Below, piece after piece: positions 41,740 to 50,377 of a stretch of DNA of 57,962 nt (its first letter is position 1; every line of letters begins with the position of its first letter). This stretch comes from a virus: the IMG/VR virus record IMGVR_UViG_3300048834_000191, positions 1 through 57,962 of that record; one strand, 5' to 3'. The notes beneath the pieces were generated by a model. It was not told where the DNA came from and did no database searches. It saw nothing but the letters and a program-made list of their open reading frames with translations. The position numbers and the translations under genes are program-made.

Positions 41740-41883
41740 GTACCGCTGCGAATAACATCTCATCTGAGAACCGCTCTACTAGACTAGAATTGGATAAACT
41801 GGCCGATGCTCGTCAACATCACCGGGGATTCCCTCCCCGACAACACTTGGGCGCTATCCAGCAGCCCTATGAAAGCCAGTTAG
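41740..41883. other. Short non-coding gap
   Basis: About 140 bases between two small genes; CGGGGATTCCCTCCCCG at 41821-41840 is an imperfect hairpin that could act as a weak terminator for leftward genes. Nothing else seen. Confidence 0.35.
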
Positions 41884-42129
41884 CTAAATAGAATATCTTG
41901 CTCGGAGATTGGCTCGCTCCATGTCATCCCATGACTTTAGGAGCTTCATCCACTCTTTATCGAACTTGCGAATGCGACCAGTGCCATTGCATCGGTTACA
42001 TGATTGCTCTCGCGTGCCACGACCTGTCTTGCGCCGTTCTGCTAGCGGCATCGGGCGCGGCGGCCACACCCTAATATTTGATCCATCTCCATAACAAACA
42101 TTACAGCACTCTGTTTGCGCAGAACCCAT
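41884..42129 (-). CDS. DnaJ-type zinc protein, 81 aa
   Basis: CCNVCYGDGS and CNRCNGTGRI are two CxxCxGxG-like knuckles, as in the DnaJ central zinc domain. ATG 42129. May help folding of virion proteins or bind DNA; unproven. Confidence 0.65.
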   Translation of the reverse strand: MGSAQTECCNVCYGDGSNIRVWPPRPMPLAERRKTGRGTREQSCNRCNGTGRIRKFDKEWMKLLKSWDDMERANLRARYSI

Positions 42130-42295
42130 CAGCAATCTTCCTGTTTTTGATAATGGAGCGGGCGAGCTTATGCACGTCGAATACGCCGTGGAGGCATACC
42201 CTCGGCCATTTCACATTTTCATCGGAATAAATTAGACCGCGATGTGTGGCCGTTAACTCGATATATAATTCTTCGGCCAACTGCTCAGGCGTCAC
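42101..42295 (-). CDS. Hypothetical protein, 64 aa
   Basis: GTG 42295 overlaps the portal stop (GTGA). Small alpha-beta composition, ends within the start of the zinc protein. Not recognised. Confidence 0.5.
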   Translation of the reverse strand: MTPEQLAEELYIELTATHRGLIYSDENVKWPRVCLHGVFDVHKLARSIIKNRKIADGFCANRVL

Positions 42296-43875
42296 GCAGC
42301 CTCTTGCTGTTGCTGGCCGCCACCCGCGTTAGGGCCGGCCAAAGGATCAACCATATCCCCCAACGCACCGCCCTGCTGGCTAATCAATTCTTCCTCGGAA
42401 TCAGCATCAAACTCTGCCGACAAAATATCTCGGCGCTGCAATTCCGCCCAATATGTTCTACGCGAAATCTGACCGGACTGTGCATCCTTTTGCAGTACCG
42501 CAGCTTCTTCAACACCAGTCGCGTCAACTCCGAAATCGGTGAATACCTGAACTTCCGGCTCGACATTCAAATTCATCCATTGCGCCGTGTATTTCAGCGC
42601 AAGCTCTAGAGCGTCTTTCAAACCAAGTGCCCACGACTGCAATGTTGAATGCGCCTTGGCTTGGTCGATAGCCTGTCCTGTAGCAGTAGGATTGCCCGAC
42701 TTGTCTGTAATCGGCTGCATCGCAAGGCGACGCATATATTCAATCAGGTCGTTAATATCCTCGCGCAGCTCGGTCATATTGGCTGCTGCTGGCTGGATAT
42801 AATCAGCGTCAGGCTGTGCACCATCAACGCCGGGAGGAAGCGTGATAACCCTCTTGGGGCTTACGGTAACGGTCGGGACTTTCTTGCCAGAGCCGTCATC
42901 TTCAGTAGGCAAGCTATCATTGCTAACGCCCAGCAACTTAAGCATTGGGCTGCCGGCGAAAGCTTGAATTTCATTCTTATTAGACAGCTTCTGATAAAGT
43001 TCTATCTGCGCATCTGCCAGAGACAGCAGCGGCGGGTGAACGATGAAATTGCCGGAACGCTTGCCAGTGAAAAAAAGCGAAACGGGAATTTCAGGAAGGG
43101 AAATCAGCCCTTCATCAATCAGGCTATACGCCTGCTTCTTCTTGTCTCCGCTCGCCTGTTGCGAAGTGTTTACCGGCGTAGATTCCCAAACCTGCCAGCG
43201 CACTTTGCCGGATACGTCTTGGCCGTTTCTGTCTTTGGCCCCATCGGGCGCAATCTCAAACACGCGAACGCGGTCAATTTCGACTTCTTCAAACCCATCC
43301 TGTTCCGTATAGCACTCACGGAAACGGAAATGGCTGATAACGGATCGACCGCCAACATTCTTAAAATACAGCGCGATAATGTTTTCCGGCTGGATTAAGC
43401 ACCAGTACGGGCGAGCGCCGGATTGCTTCTCATCGGCAAGCGTTATACCTGCCTGCATCGTGGGGTAATCAACTAGGATCGCCCCAAGACCGAAACCAAC
43501 GCCAGTGTCGAAATACTCTTTCGAGAACCGCGTTAGATTGGTGCCGCCGCCGTCAACATCTTCAGCGAATGTCTTGATCTGTTCAGGCGCGCCATCAGCA
43601 AGTGAAATATCTTTTTGAAACGGCTTGGCCGACAGGTTGCGCAAGCCGTCTTCAAATTCTGGACGCCAGCTCGTCGTGTTAAGACGACGATTGTATTCGT
43701 CGTTTGTTTCGCCCTCGAAGCGGGGGAGATAATCGGTACGATGCTCACGAACTGCATCAAGTCCGCTAAGGATGGCGCGAATCTTCTCCCAGACAGGAGC
43801 CATAACCTCGGAATCGGTCGATAGGCAAGACGGGTCTAGCGTTGTGTTTGCGTTGCCCGCCGTAGTGTCAGCCAT
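42292..43875 (-). CDS. Portal protein (DUF4055-like), 527 aa
   Basis: PVWEKIRAILSGLDAVREHRTDYLPRFEGETNDEYNRRL, then FRNLSAKPF and a long helical crown region with NDLIEYMRRLAMQPI match the DUF4055 portal family. It forms the dodecameric gate for DNA packaging. Ends overlapping the GTG gene; starts after the small membrane protein. Confidence 0.85.
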   Translation of the reverse strand: MADTTAGNANTTLDPSCLSTDSEVMAPVWEKIRAILSGLDAVREHRTDYLPRFEGETNDEYNRRLNTTSWRPEFEDGLRNLSAKPFQKDISLADGAPEQIKTFAEDVDGGGTNLTRFSKEYFDTGVGFGLGAILVDYPTMQAGITLADEKQSGARPYWCLIQPENIIALYFKNVGGRSVISHFRFRECYTEQDGFEEVEIDRVRVFEIAPDGAKDRNGQDVSGKVRWQVWESTPVNTSQQASGDKKKQAYSLIDEGLISLPEIPVSLFFTGKRSGNFIVHPPLLSLADAQIELYQKLSNKNEIQAFAGSPMLKLLGVSNDSLPTEDDGSGKKVPTVTVSPKRVITLPPGVDGAQPDADYIQPAAANMTELREDINDLIEYMRRLAMQPITDKSGNPTATGQAIDQAKAHSTLQSWALGLKDALELALKYTAQWMNLNVEPEVQVFTDFGVDATGVEEAAVLQKDAQSGQISRRTYWAELQRRDILSAEFDADSEEELISQQGGALGDMVDPLAGPNAGGGQQQQEAA

Positions 43876-43878
43876 TAA

Positions 43879-44022
43879 CTAACAGCTACCAGAAATGATG
43901 CAGAGCACCGCCGCGACGGAAACAATGCCACAGCCAACCAAAATTCCGATAGCTGCCCCGCCAGCAACCACAAGCATCGCTTCATCAATTTTATTGCCCA
44001 GCCTCATGCCGTCCTCTGCCAT
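43879..44022 (-). CDS. Small membrane protein, 47 aa
   Basis: ATG 44022 (MAEDGMRLGNK) selected; one long hydrophobic helix (LVVAGGAAIGILVGCGIVSVAAVLCII, split in two short halves). Overlaps the terminase stop by 19 bases. Possibly a membrane factor in packaging or a holin-like peptide; unknown. Confidence 0.55.
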   Translation of the reverse strand: MAEDGMRLGNKIDEAMLVVAGGAAIGILVGCGIVSVAAVLCIISGSC

Positions 44023-45224
44023 CCGAATGTTGCTACTGGTGCCGCCCTGCGTAACGGCTCTAATGCATACCGACACGCATCTATCGTGTGGTTTTTCTTA
44101 TCTTCCAAAACCGGCAAGACCTCATCAGTCTTCTTGTCGATCTCGTATGAATAACTGGAAAGCTCATCGACGACATGCGGACACGCATCGGGGTCAACCA
44201 CAATGTCGTATGACTTCATGAACTCAACGCCCTCCTCAACTGAACCCGGCCCCTTCTTGGCCGCGATTAGTTTCGGATAGCCATGCCGCCGCATGTAACT
44301 AATGGCTTGCGGGTTTGAGCTATCGCCCACACAAGGCCAGAGCCTCGCCATGCCGCCGTCAATCTTATCGAACAATGCCGGTGTGCGGTCTATCTCGCAA
44401 CCTACCGCCCATGATTCAGCGTTGATGTAGATTGTCCGCTCGCCTATCAGATACAGGCGAACGATAACCGTGGGATCAACCGAGAAGCCCCAATCGCAAC
44501 CGAAATACGGGCGACAACCCTTGGGCACCTCCATCTTGCCGGCACGCCAGTTACGGAAGACGCGGGCCTCAGATAGCTTGCGATATTTGCCTAGCCAAAC
44601 GTGGGCGTATTTCTCAGGATCGCGCCGCTTATCGCGCTCCATGTCCCCGCGCAAATCGTCCGGGAACCACGGATTGTCGCTATAGTTAGCGGTAACACAG
44701 ACGAAATTCGGGTCGTCCGCGTTCTCGCGAAACATCTTGTCAACTGGATCTGACGGAGCAGTTGGGTTCCAGCCAAACCTTAGAATAGAACCTTGCGCGC
44801 GAAAGGTAGGTATCGCCAAGTCCATAGACTTCTGCGATAGCTCTTGCGCCTCGTCGAACAAGCCGCGATTAAACCCCTCAGCCGATTTAAAGCGTGAGGC
44901 TGTGTGGTTCTGAATACCTTTGAAGATAAACAGGCTATCGTTCGGACCGCGTATCTCTCGGTCAGTAATTACAAATAAATCATCCAGTCCATATTTATGG
45001 ATGAACGATTCAAGCAACGGCTTAACAGAATCTTCTAGGGAGTTTTGCGTTTCTCTAAGGCACGCACAGCGAATGTGCTGGTCAATGCATTCTTCAACCG
45101 TTCTGCCGCCAAAGAACCAGGATTTACCTGAGCCTCTCCCGCCTTTAGCGCCGGCAAATCGTTTATTGCTTAATAACGGCTCAAATACAGCAGCCGTTTC
45201 AATCCTTAGCGTTCGGCTTGACAA
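44004..45224 (-). CDS. Terminase large subunit, 406 aa
   Basis: ATPase: Walker A GGRGSGKSW at about residue 29, Walker B GLFDEAQEL at about 121. Nuclease: GCDWGFSVDP, VGDSSNPQ and LEDKKNHTIDACRYAL supply the acidic metal ligands. Smaller than lambda A but normal for Terminase_3/6-type. Packages DNA with the small subunit that overlaps it. Confidence 0.95.
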   Translation of the reverse strand: MSSRTLRIETAAVFEPLLSNKRFAGAKGGRGSGKSWFFGGRTVEECIDQHIRCACLRETQNSLEDSVKPLLESFIHKYGLDDLFVITDREIRGPNDSLFIFKGIQNHTASRFKSAEGFNRGLFDEAQELSQKSMDLAIPTFRAQGSILRFGWNPTAPSDPVDKMFRENADDPNFVCVTANYSDNPWFPDDLRGDMERDKRRDPEKYAHVWLGKYRKLSEARVFRNWRAGKMEVPKGCRPYFGCDWGFSVDPTVIVRLYLIGERTIYINAESWAVGCEIDRTPALFDKIDGGMARLWPCVGDSSNPQAISYMRRHGYPKLIAAKKGPGSVEEGVEFMKSYDIVVDPDACPHVVDELSSYSYEIDKKTDEVLPVLEDKKNHTIDACRYALEPLRRAAPVATFGWQRTA

Positions 45225-45498
45225 TCACACGCTCGATCTTCGCGACAATGCCAATGTCCCCGCCGTCTTTTCCTGAATGCTCGACCGCCTGCAATCGAGG
45301 GTGAAGGTACGGCGCGCAAGCCTTCGCCATATCGTCTCTGCGTTCAGTATCGGCAGCCACATCGCGCATAACGCCCAGCATGTATTCTAGCGGGGTAATG
45401 CCCTGCTCTAGGGCCTTGGCGACGATCTCTTGCGTTTTCTTATTCGCTGAGCCTTTGGGCCTACCGGCCCCCGGTCTGGCCCCGCCGTTCTTAGCCAC
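45199..45498 (-). CDS. Terminase small subunit, 99 aa
   Basis: NGGARPGAGRPKGSANKKTQE at the N-terminus is the typical basic lead of this small-terminase type, followed by a helical core. Overlaps the large subunit by 26 bases. Recognises the packaging site. Confidence 0.85.
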   Translation of the reverse strand: MAKNGGARPGAGRPKGSANKKTQEIVAKALEQGITPLEYMLGVMRDVAADTERRDDMAKACAPYLHPRLQAVEHSGKDGGDIGIVAKIERVIVKPNAKD

Positions 45499-45547
45499 TG
45501 ATATCCTCTAAATAAATTTCAGTTAATAAAAGCTCGAAGCGTTTCCG

Positions 45548-45790
45548 TCACGCTGTTGGGTCAATACAGTTGTTTATGTTTGCGTTCCCAGGTTCGGGGT
45601 GACGCTTCGAATCTAGTCTAATTAATATTTCTTCTATAACGTCTTGAAGCTCAGCCGATTTTCGTCCGTCAGCCGCCGCCCAAATACTATTGCGAACAAC
45701 GTCAACATCGCCGCCAGCAAGCGATAGCAAATAATAGGAATAATCTTTTGGCCTAAACCAACTCACGCCCTGCCCGCCGGATGAATGCAT
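45548..45790 (-). CDS. Hypothetical protein, 80 aa
   Basis: ATG 45790; overlaps the preceding gene by 28 bases. WFRPKDYSYYLLSLAGGDVDVVRNSIW and a charged helix. Unknown; begins a set of early leftward genes before the terminase. Confidence 0.5.
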   Translation of the reverse strand: MHSSGGQGVSWFRPKDYSYYLLSLAGGDVDVVRNSIWAAADGRKSAELQDVIEEILIRLDSKRHPEPGNANINNCIDPTA

Positions 45791-45960
45791 TTCAAAAATA
45801 AATCCTTCACCATCGAAAGCACGTTATCTCTCGTCAGAAATGGATTCTTACCCGCCTGATATTCCAATTCTGCATCTGTCCATGAAGCCAGTTTCTTATG
45901 TAACTCTGAGGCTATGTAGATGTTTTCTGGAATAATTACTGGCGGTGGATTAGCCTGCAT
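45763..45960 (-). CDS. Hypothetical protein, 65 aa
   Basis: ATG 45960 with an AGG a few bases upstream. Pro-rich N-terminus (NPPPVIIPENIY) then helical. Unknown. Confidence 0.5.
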   Translation of the reverse strand: MQANPPPVIIPENIYIASELHKKLASWTDAELEYQAGKNPFLTRDNVLSMVKDLFLKCIHPAGRA

Positions 45961-46001
45961 GTACGCCTACATGGTTTTAGCTTCTCTCGGCAGGACGCTA
46001 G

Positions 46002-46172
46002 CTAAAAGCTGACCAGATACAATCTGGTGCGCTTGCGAAATGTGCCGTGTCCGGGGTGGGTGTGATCCCAATAATCAATCGGGTCGCGAGCGATAATTTT
46101 CGGCGGGAACAAAGCGAAAATAACGATGAGATTCAGCCCGACATAGCCAGCCAAAAAATATAATCCGCTCAT
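46002..46172 (-). CDS. Small membrane protein, 56 aa
   Basis: ATG 46170-46172 to TAG 46002-46004. Residues 3-25 (GLYFLAGYVGLNLIVIFALF) form a membrane helix; the cytoplasmic part is His/Arg-rich (YWDHTHPGHGTFRKRTR). Supported by composition; function unknown. Confidence 0.55.
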   Translation of the reverse strand: MSGLYFLAGYVGLNLIVIFALFPPKIIARDPIDYWDHTHPGHGTFRKRTRLYLVSF

Positions 46173-46521
46173 GTAGACTTTCCACGCCGCGAGAGAATTG
46201 GAATTTGAATACCGCAGGCCGGTGCGCTACGTCCGGCTCCCATGATTGAAGATCATCATTAGTCAGCCGCCGCTTGTGCTCGATAGCTAAACGAGCCTTT
46301 GCTAACGGTAGCGACGATCAACTGTCCTCAGCTGCCTCTGGCTTGCCGTGCACAACGCACCAGACTGCATGGGCCTAACTTTCGAATAACTGGCGTTTCT
46401 GCGACTTCAACGCCGCTGCGGTAACTGTATTGAGCGCGCCTAAGCCCGTCTCACGATATGGCTTCATCTCCGCAAGCGGAGAATGTTCACGGCCCGCGCT
46501 CAAACTCGAATGGGTCAGAAA
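46173..46521. other. 349-base stretch with no assured gene
   Basis: Contains a 7-bp perfect stem with AA loop at 46467-46482 (TCTCCGC/GCGGAGA) and short minus reading frames (for example 46375-46467, 30 codons beginning MKPYRETG) that are not coupled or conserved-looking enough to call. Perhaps a disrupted gene at the HNH insertion, or a structured RNA. Confidence 0.4.
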
Positions 46522-47160
46522 TCAAGCCGCGCATTTTAACTGACTATGCTCGGCAACCTTCCTGCATACCTCGGTAAACAACCTTGGAGGCAAGTCGCCC
46601 TTCATAATATTCACGCATCGCAAAACTAATTGAATATTGTCGTAAGTGTAGTGCCGAGAACTATCAATGCGGTCTAAGCTGGGCCAATAGCGTCTATCTA
46701 TCTCGTCGCCAAGCCTTAATGCGAGTCCAGTAAGAGCACACAACCCTCCCTGTTCGATATGTTTTTCGACTATATCCTGAGGCTTAACAGCCAAGACGAT
46801 CCCGCGCGCTTTAGCCGCGCGCCTGACGCCGCTGTATTTATCTTGCCAATACCCAAGCACACTCGCATCCCATAACGGATGACGCTTAAGAGCCTCTAGC
46901 TTTGTAGACCGGCAGTCTATGCAATCCGGAGAATAAACACACTGGCTAGTGAGCGGACTGGTTGGTCCAATACCGTCCACCGTAAGGTGGATGTGCCCCA
47001 TTAACTCAAAATCATCGGCTCGATAAACAGCGCCGCATGAGATACATTGAAACGCATGGAGGACCGCGCCGATAGACGACTCACTTTGAGTTATGTGAGC
47101 CCGGATATAACCTCGCGAGATTGAGCGGATTACGCGCGTTTTCAACGCTCGCTTGCTCAT
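46522..47160 (-). CDS. HNH endonuclease with zinc fingers, 212 aa
   Basis: An N-terminal zinc site (QCISCGAVY and SPDCIDCRS), then a basic helical region and a C-terminal HNH: CALTGLALRLGDE, PSLDRIDSSRHYTYDNIQLVLR and NIMKGDL. This is the group of HNH enzymes with a D-R-I-D-x-S core. Free-standing; it is surrounded by noncoding sequence on both sides, consistent with recent insertion. Confidence 0.8.
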   Translation of the reverse strand: MSKRALKTRVIRSISRGYIRAHITQSESSIGAVLHAFQCISCGAVYRADDFELMGHIHLTVDGIGPTSPLTSQCVYSPDCIDCRSTKLEALKRHPLWDASVLGYWQDKYSGVRRAAKARGIVLAVKPQDIVEKHIEQGGLCALTGLALRLGDEIDRRYWPSLDRIDSSRHYTYDNIQLVLRCVNIMKGDLPPRLFTEVCRKVAEHSQLKCAA

Positions 47161-47245
47161 GGGCGTCTTCGCAATCCACTGAATTTCTTTTTCGGCTTGC
47201 CAAAAATAGGCACTAAAGCCGATGGTAAGTTTTCAGTAGGAGGAC

Positions 47246-47255
47246 GGGGGCCCCC
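47246..47255. repeat. GC palindrome GGGGGCCCCC
   Basis: Perfect 10-bp palindrome in a 137-base gap upstream of the terminase genes, with AGGAGG next to it. Could be a packaging-related site or half of a hairpin; nothing proves it. Confidence 0.3.
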
Positions 47256-47297
47256 AGTCAAGATGCGATAGAACTTCTCCCCTCCCCTAACTAGAAT

Positions 47298-47960
47298 TTA
47301 ATCCTCGTCAGCGATATGTGGAATCTCGGGCCTATTCATCAACCCAAATACTACCGCTATCGTAGGCAAAACGATTGCCCTAAACGACCAGGCCAAACCC
47401 TTAATATCCTTTGCCCCGAATAACCCTCTTTTAGCAGCAGCGTCTCTCAGCGTTAGACCGGAAGCCAAAACATCAAACGCCAGCTCGTTCATTAACGTGC
47501 CCAGCGCCTTAGCAACGTGAGCAATCTTATTTGCGCTGCGGATTCTATCATCACTATCTAGCTCAGACCTCAACCCGCAGTTTTTCTGCGGCGCAAGATT
47601 GGCCGGGTTCGTAGCCCTTAATGAACCAATCTGGCTTCGCTCGTAACAATCCTGCCATGCCTCGCCAGCCTTATTAAGAATTTCATTTATCTCAGGATCG
47701 GAGTGCAACTGTCCTGCTGCCCACATAGCTGCCAACGGATTGTGCCTTATTGATCGAAATACCCGTACCTTATCGCCGGGATTTTCGCCCCAAGGATCAT
47801 CCACATCGGTGATAGCCACGTTTGCATTTAGTAGTAACGTTTCGGCGCGCCGGTCATGCACCTTGTTTGGTGTTACCGGCTCTTGTCGCCCCGGCTCTTT
47901 CTTCCGCTCTCGCCCCCTATTGTTATTCTGCGCTAGGCGGATTTTGGTGCGTTTGCTCAT
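47298..47960 (-). CDS. Phage protein with DUF6456-like C-terminus, 220 aa
   Basis: Basic N-terminus, then DDPWGENPGDKVRVFRSIRHNPLAAMW, and a C-terminal helical part LTLRDAAAKRGLFGAKDIKGLAW that resembles the end of DUF6456 proteins of Alphaproteobacteria. A regulatory (helix-turn-helix) role is possible; not certain. Overlaps the LexA-like gene by 38 bases. Confidence 0.5.
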   Translation of the reverse strand: MSKRTKIRLAQNNNRGRERKKEPGRQEPVTPNKVHDRRAETLLLNANVAITDVDDPWGENPGDKVRVFRSIRHNPLAAMWAAGQLHSDPEINEILNKAGEAWQDCYERSQIGSLRATNPANLAPQKNCGLRSELDSDDRIRSANKIAHVAKALGTLMNELAFDVLASGLTLRDAAAKRGLFGAKDIKGLAWSFRAIVLPTIAVVFGLMNRPEIPHIADED

Positions 47961-48195
47961 GCTCGGATTCCTGCGGAAGAATTTTAATTGACCTATGCAA
48001 TCTCGGATGAGAACAAAGATACCCGCGCGCCTCTAACGCATGCACAAGTTCAAATACGCGCCCCTTAGACCGAAGCCCTATGGCATCAGCAATTTCCTGA
48101 TACGAGGGCGACCACCCAAACATGGCGATATAACCGTCTATAAAAGACAGCGCCTGTTGTTGCCTGCGCGTCATTCCAAGTGTGGCGCGCCTCAT
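47923..48195 (-). CDS. LexA-type winged-helix protein without peptidase domain, 90 aa
   Basis: TRRQQQALSFIDGYIAMFGWSPSYQEIADAIGLRSKGRVFELVHALEARGYL is the LexA DNA-binding domain in order (quoted in part: MTRRQQQALSFI, SPSYQEIADAIG). There is no autocleavage domain. ATG 48195 is ATGA-coupled; ATG 48174 begins at the domain. May compete for or modulate host SOS sites. Confidence 0.65.
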   Translation of the reverse strand: MRRATLGMTRRQQQALSFIDGYIAMFGWSPSYQEIADAIGLRSKGRVFELVHALEARGYLCSHPRLHRSIKILPQESEHEQTHQNPPSAE

Positions 48196-48491
48196 TTTAA
48201 TCCCACCACATCCGGGTGCTTAGCTTTTTTTAACATGGCTACGTGATCGCTGCCCAGATGAACAAAAATTGTCATATCGTCATCTCGACCAAACACCGGA
48301 ACGCCCATTCCCCACGAGTGCTCGCCATAGCAAGAGGCATAGCCATCAATAAACTCGCCGCCCTTAACCAGAATATCGGCCAGCACTGCGGGCACGCCTA
48401 TTTCTTGCAAATAAAAAGAGACAGATTCCACAAATTCACGTGGTGGGATTTCAAGAATGCTTTTCTTGCTCCCTCTTCGTTTGGTTTCCAT
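48192..48491 (-). CDS. Hypothetical protein, 99 aa
   Basis: Basic start METKRRGSKKS, then a helix-strand pattern with MGVPVFGRDDDMTIFVHLGSDH. ATGA overlap with the LexA-like gene. Not recognised. Confidence 0.5.
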   Translation of the reverse strand: METKRRGSKKSILEIPPREFVESVSFYLQEIGVPAVLADILVKGGEFIDGYASCYGEHSWGMGVPVFGRDDDMTIFVHLGSDHVAMLKKAKHPDVVGLK

Positions 48492-48493
48492 AT

Positions 48494-48796
48494 TTATCCC
48501 TCACACAAAATATCCAACAGCTTACCGATAGGAGAACTAGCTGAACCGTCAGGTTCTCGTGTCATTGACTTTCTTAAATTCTTGAATGATGCGCCGTGCT
48601 GTAAAAGCAGAGATAGCAATACGGATTCATCTCTGGCTGCTACGTCGATTTGTGTTCCGTCACGTTGAGCCGCCATAAAACACTCCCCCAGCCTTCCGTC
48701 CGTGTAGAAACCTAAAGTCACCCGATAGCTTATGTTCTCATGCTCAAAGTCGAATGATTCAGCGGGGCGTCTTGAGGGTAAGGGTTCACGGGTCAT
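48494..48796 (-). CDS. TSCPD-like protein, 100 aa
   Basis: LPSRRPAESFDFEHENISYRVTLGFYTDGRLGECFM and the later LSLLLQHGASFKNLRKSM match the TSCPD domain at the end of B12-dependent ribonucleotide reductases. No catalytic residues; possibly a partner of a reductase or of DNA. ATG 48796 overlaps the methyltransferase stop by four bases. Confidence 0.6.
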   Translation of the reverse strand: MTREPLPSRRPAESFDFEHENISYRVTLGFYTDGRLGECFMAAQRDGTQIDVAARDESVLLSLLLQHGASFKNLRKSMTREPDGSASSPIGKLLDILCEG

Positions 48797-49479
48797 GCGT
48801 TCCTCGAAAACATTGATTCTTGTTTTGCTGGCTTAGGTTTTTCGACAAAGAAATCCGGCTGCTTCAATGCATCGGTAATGCGCTTCTTTGCGATCTCGTA
48901 ATATTTCGGTTCAATCTCTATGCCGATGAACTTGCGCCCAAGATTTACCGCTGCAACCCCTGTAGTTCCGCTACCCATGAATGGGTCAAGGATAGATACC
49001 GCTGGTTCCAGTTGCTCGATTGACCACTTCATTATCTCGACGGGCTTCTGCGTCGGGTGCAGCGCGCCGTCAGTCATTAGCGCGACTCGGTTCAATTCAA
49101 ATATGCGAAGCGCACCGTAATGGCTCGTCCACGCAAGTTCTCCATCAGATTGATTGATGCGCTGACCTTTATCCCAGACCAGCCACTTGCCGGTAGCCGG
49201 TAAAAAATCGGCAAAATAGTTACCGCCCCAAATTAGGTGCTGGTCTGCGGCGGAGAGAATTAGATCAAAAACAGAGCGCTCTGGGCGAGACTTATCCCAC
49301 CCAAGAAACTCGTAGGCCTTTCTGCCGCCGTGCTTACCGCTCGATTGTTTCTGCCCGTCTTTTCCAATCCCATAGGGCGGGTCGGTAACTACGGCATCTA
49401 CCTTCCCAAGCGTAGGGAGAATTTCTCGGCAATCACCGCAATATATCTCGATGCCATCGGCTAGAATTTCGTGTTTCAT
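48793..49479 (-). CDS. DNA N4/N6 adenine or cytosine methyltransferase, beta-type, 228 aa
   Basis: ATG 49479 (MKHEILADGIEIYCGDC) is chosen over an upstream Met in a low-complexity lead. Motif IV VTDPPYGIG comes before motif I LDPFMGSGTTG, so beta class; GIEIEPKYYEIAKKRI closes the fold. Modifies phage DNA, probably as anti-restriction. Overlaps the RusA gene by four bases. Confidence 0.85.
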   Translation of the reverse strand: MKHEILADGIEIYCGDCREILPTLGKVDAVVTDPPYGIGKDGQKQSSGKHGGRKAYEFLGWDKSRPERSVFDLILSAADQHLIWGGNYFADFLPATGKWLVWDKGQRINQSDGELAWTSHYGALRIFELNRVALMTDGALHPTQKPVEIMKWSIEQLEPAVSILDPFMGSGTTGVAAVNLGRKFIGIEIEPKYYEIAKKRITDALKQPDFFVEKPKPAKQESMFSRNA

Positions 49480-49832
49480 GCGTTCCGCAGCTCCACGCGA
49501 GCGCCGACGACCTTTCCAGACTGATCCCACATCACATAGCCGCCCTGGCAGAGTGAATCGTCTTCAACGACGCCCTGCCCGACGAGCAAATCCTCTATTC
49601 CCTTGATTAAGTTGAAAACGTCCCTTCTTCGGTTGTCAGGTCTTTGAATCGTGACATCCATGAAGTAGCGGCCGCGAAAGGTGGGGACGCGCTGCTGGTT
49701 CAGTTTCAAACCAGCCTCCATAATCCAGTCTTGATATTCCTTGGTCTTGAATCTCCCGCGCCCATGCTTCGCGTTGTTCGCGTACATGCGGTTTACGGAT
49801 ATGGGCATGGGAAGATGGAAGCTGACGTTCAT
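49476..49832 (-). CDS. RusA-like Holliday junction resolvase, 118 aa
   Basis: IQRPDNRRRDVFNLIKGIEDLL and VVEDDSL hold the three Asp of RusA at the right spacing; FHLPMPISVNRMY start. It resolves branched DNA before packaging. Overlaps both methyltransferase genes by a few bases. Confidence 0.9.
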   Translation of the reverse strand: MNVSFHLPMPISVNRMYANNAKHGRGRFKTKEYQDWIMEAGLKLNQQRVPTFRGRYFMDVTIQRPDNRRRDVFNLIKGIEDLLVGQGVVEDDSLCQGGYVMWDQSGKVVGARVELRNA

Positions 49833-50377
49833 TCCGGCCTCGCCAGCAATTTGTATTCAGTGTGTTGTGGCGAACCGGGACGCCAAATACACCAGATGCA
49901 ATTTCGGTGCGGCCTTCCTGCGCCGGTGAAATCCAGCCGCCATGTCAGGCCAAGAATCTCTGACGGTGGTCGCGTGTCCCACAGTTCTTGCCGGCACTTC
50001 GCATTCCAGAAGTCGGCCTTAAGAAGCATTGCTATGTGTTCGACGTTCAGCTTGTGAGCGTGAGCAATAAATTCATGCGCGAGATTAAACGGCGGGTTAG
50101 TGACGATTGCTCTGGCTGAATTAAATTCTCGTTCAAGAAAATCACCTGTCTTAGTTCCGATATACCCACGGTCAACCAAGTCCTGCGAAATAACAAAAAA
50201 ACCAGCGTCTTCTAAAATTGCTGATATTGCGCCATCCCCGCAAGCTGGTTCCCAGACTTCATGCGGAAAGGTTTTTATATGCGGCAGGAGTGCAATCGTA
50301 GCCAACGGTGGCGTAGGGTAGAAATCTAATTCTCTGCGCTTGCCGCCGCTCGTGGCTGCTTTCAGTGAAGCACTCAT
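49829..50377 (-). CDS. N6-adenine methyltransferase-like protein, 182 aa
   Basis: ATG 50377 begins MSASLKAATSGG; DFYPTPPLATIALLP, VWEPACGDGAIS (motif I) and IVTNPPFNLAHEFI (NPPF motif IV) are typical of phage type DNA methyltransferases. Compact; no recognition domain. The genome thus has at least three methyltransferases. Confidence 0.8.
   Translation of the reverse strand: MSASLKAATSGGKRRELDFYPTPPLATIALLPHIKTFPHEVWEPACGDGAISAILEDAGFFVISQDLVDRGYIGTKTGDFLEREFNSARAIVTNPPFNLAHEFIAHAHKLNVEHIAMLLKADFWNAKCRQELWDTRPPSEILGLTWRLDFTGAGRPHRNCIWCIWRPGSPQHTEYKLLARPE

Noticed and set aside
42649-43398. 249-codon plus-strand frame opposite the portal gene
   Set aside because: No motif or start signal; antisense shadow.
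46200-46260. Additional tRNA in the gap
   Set aside because: A TTCAAAT-like loop is present but the T-stem does not pair and no acceptor matches.
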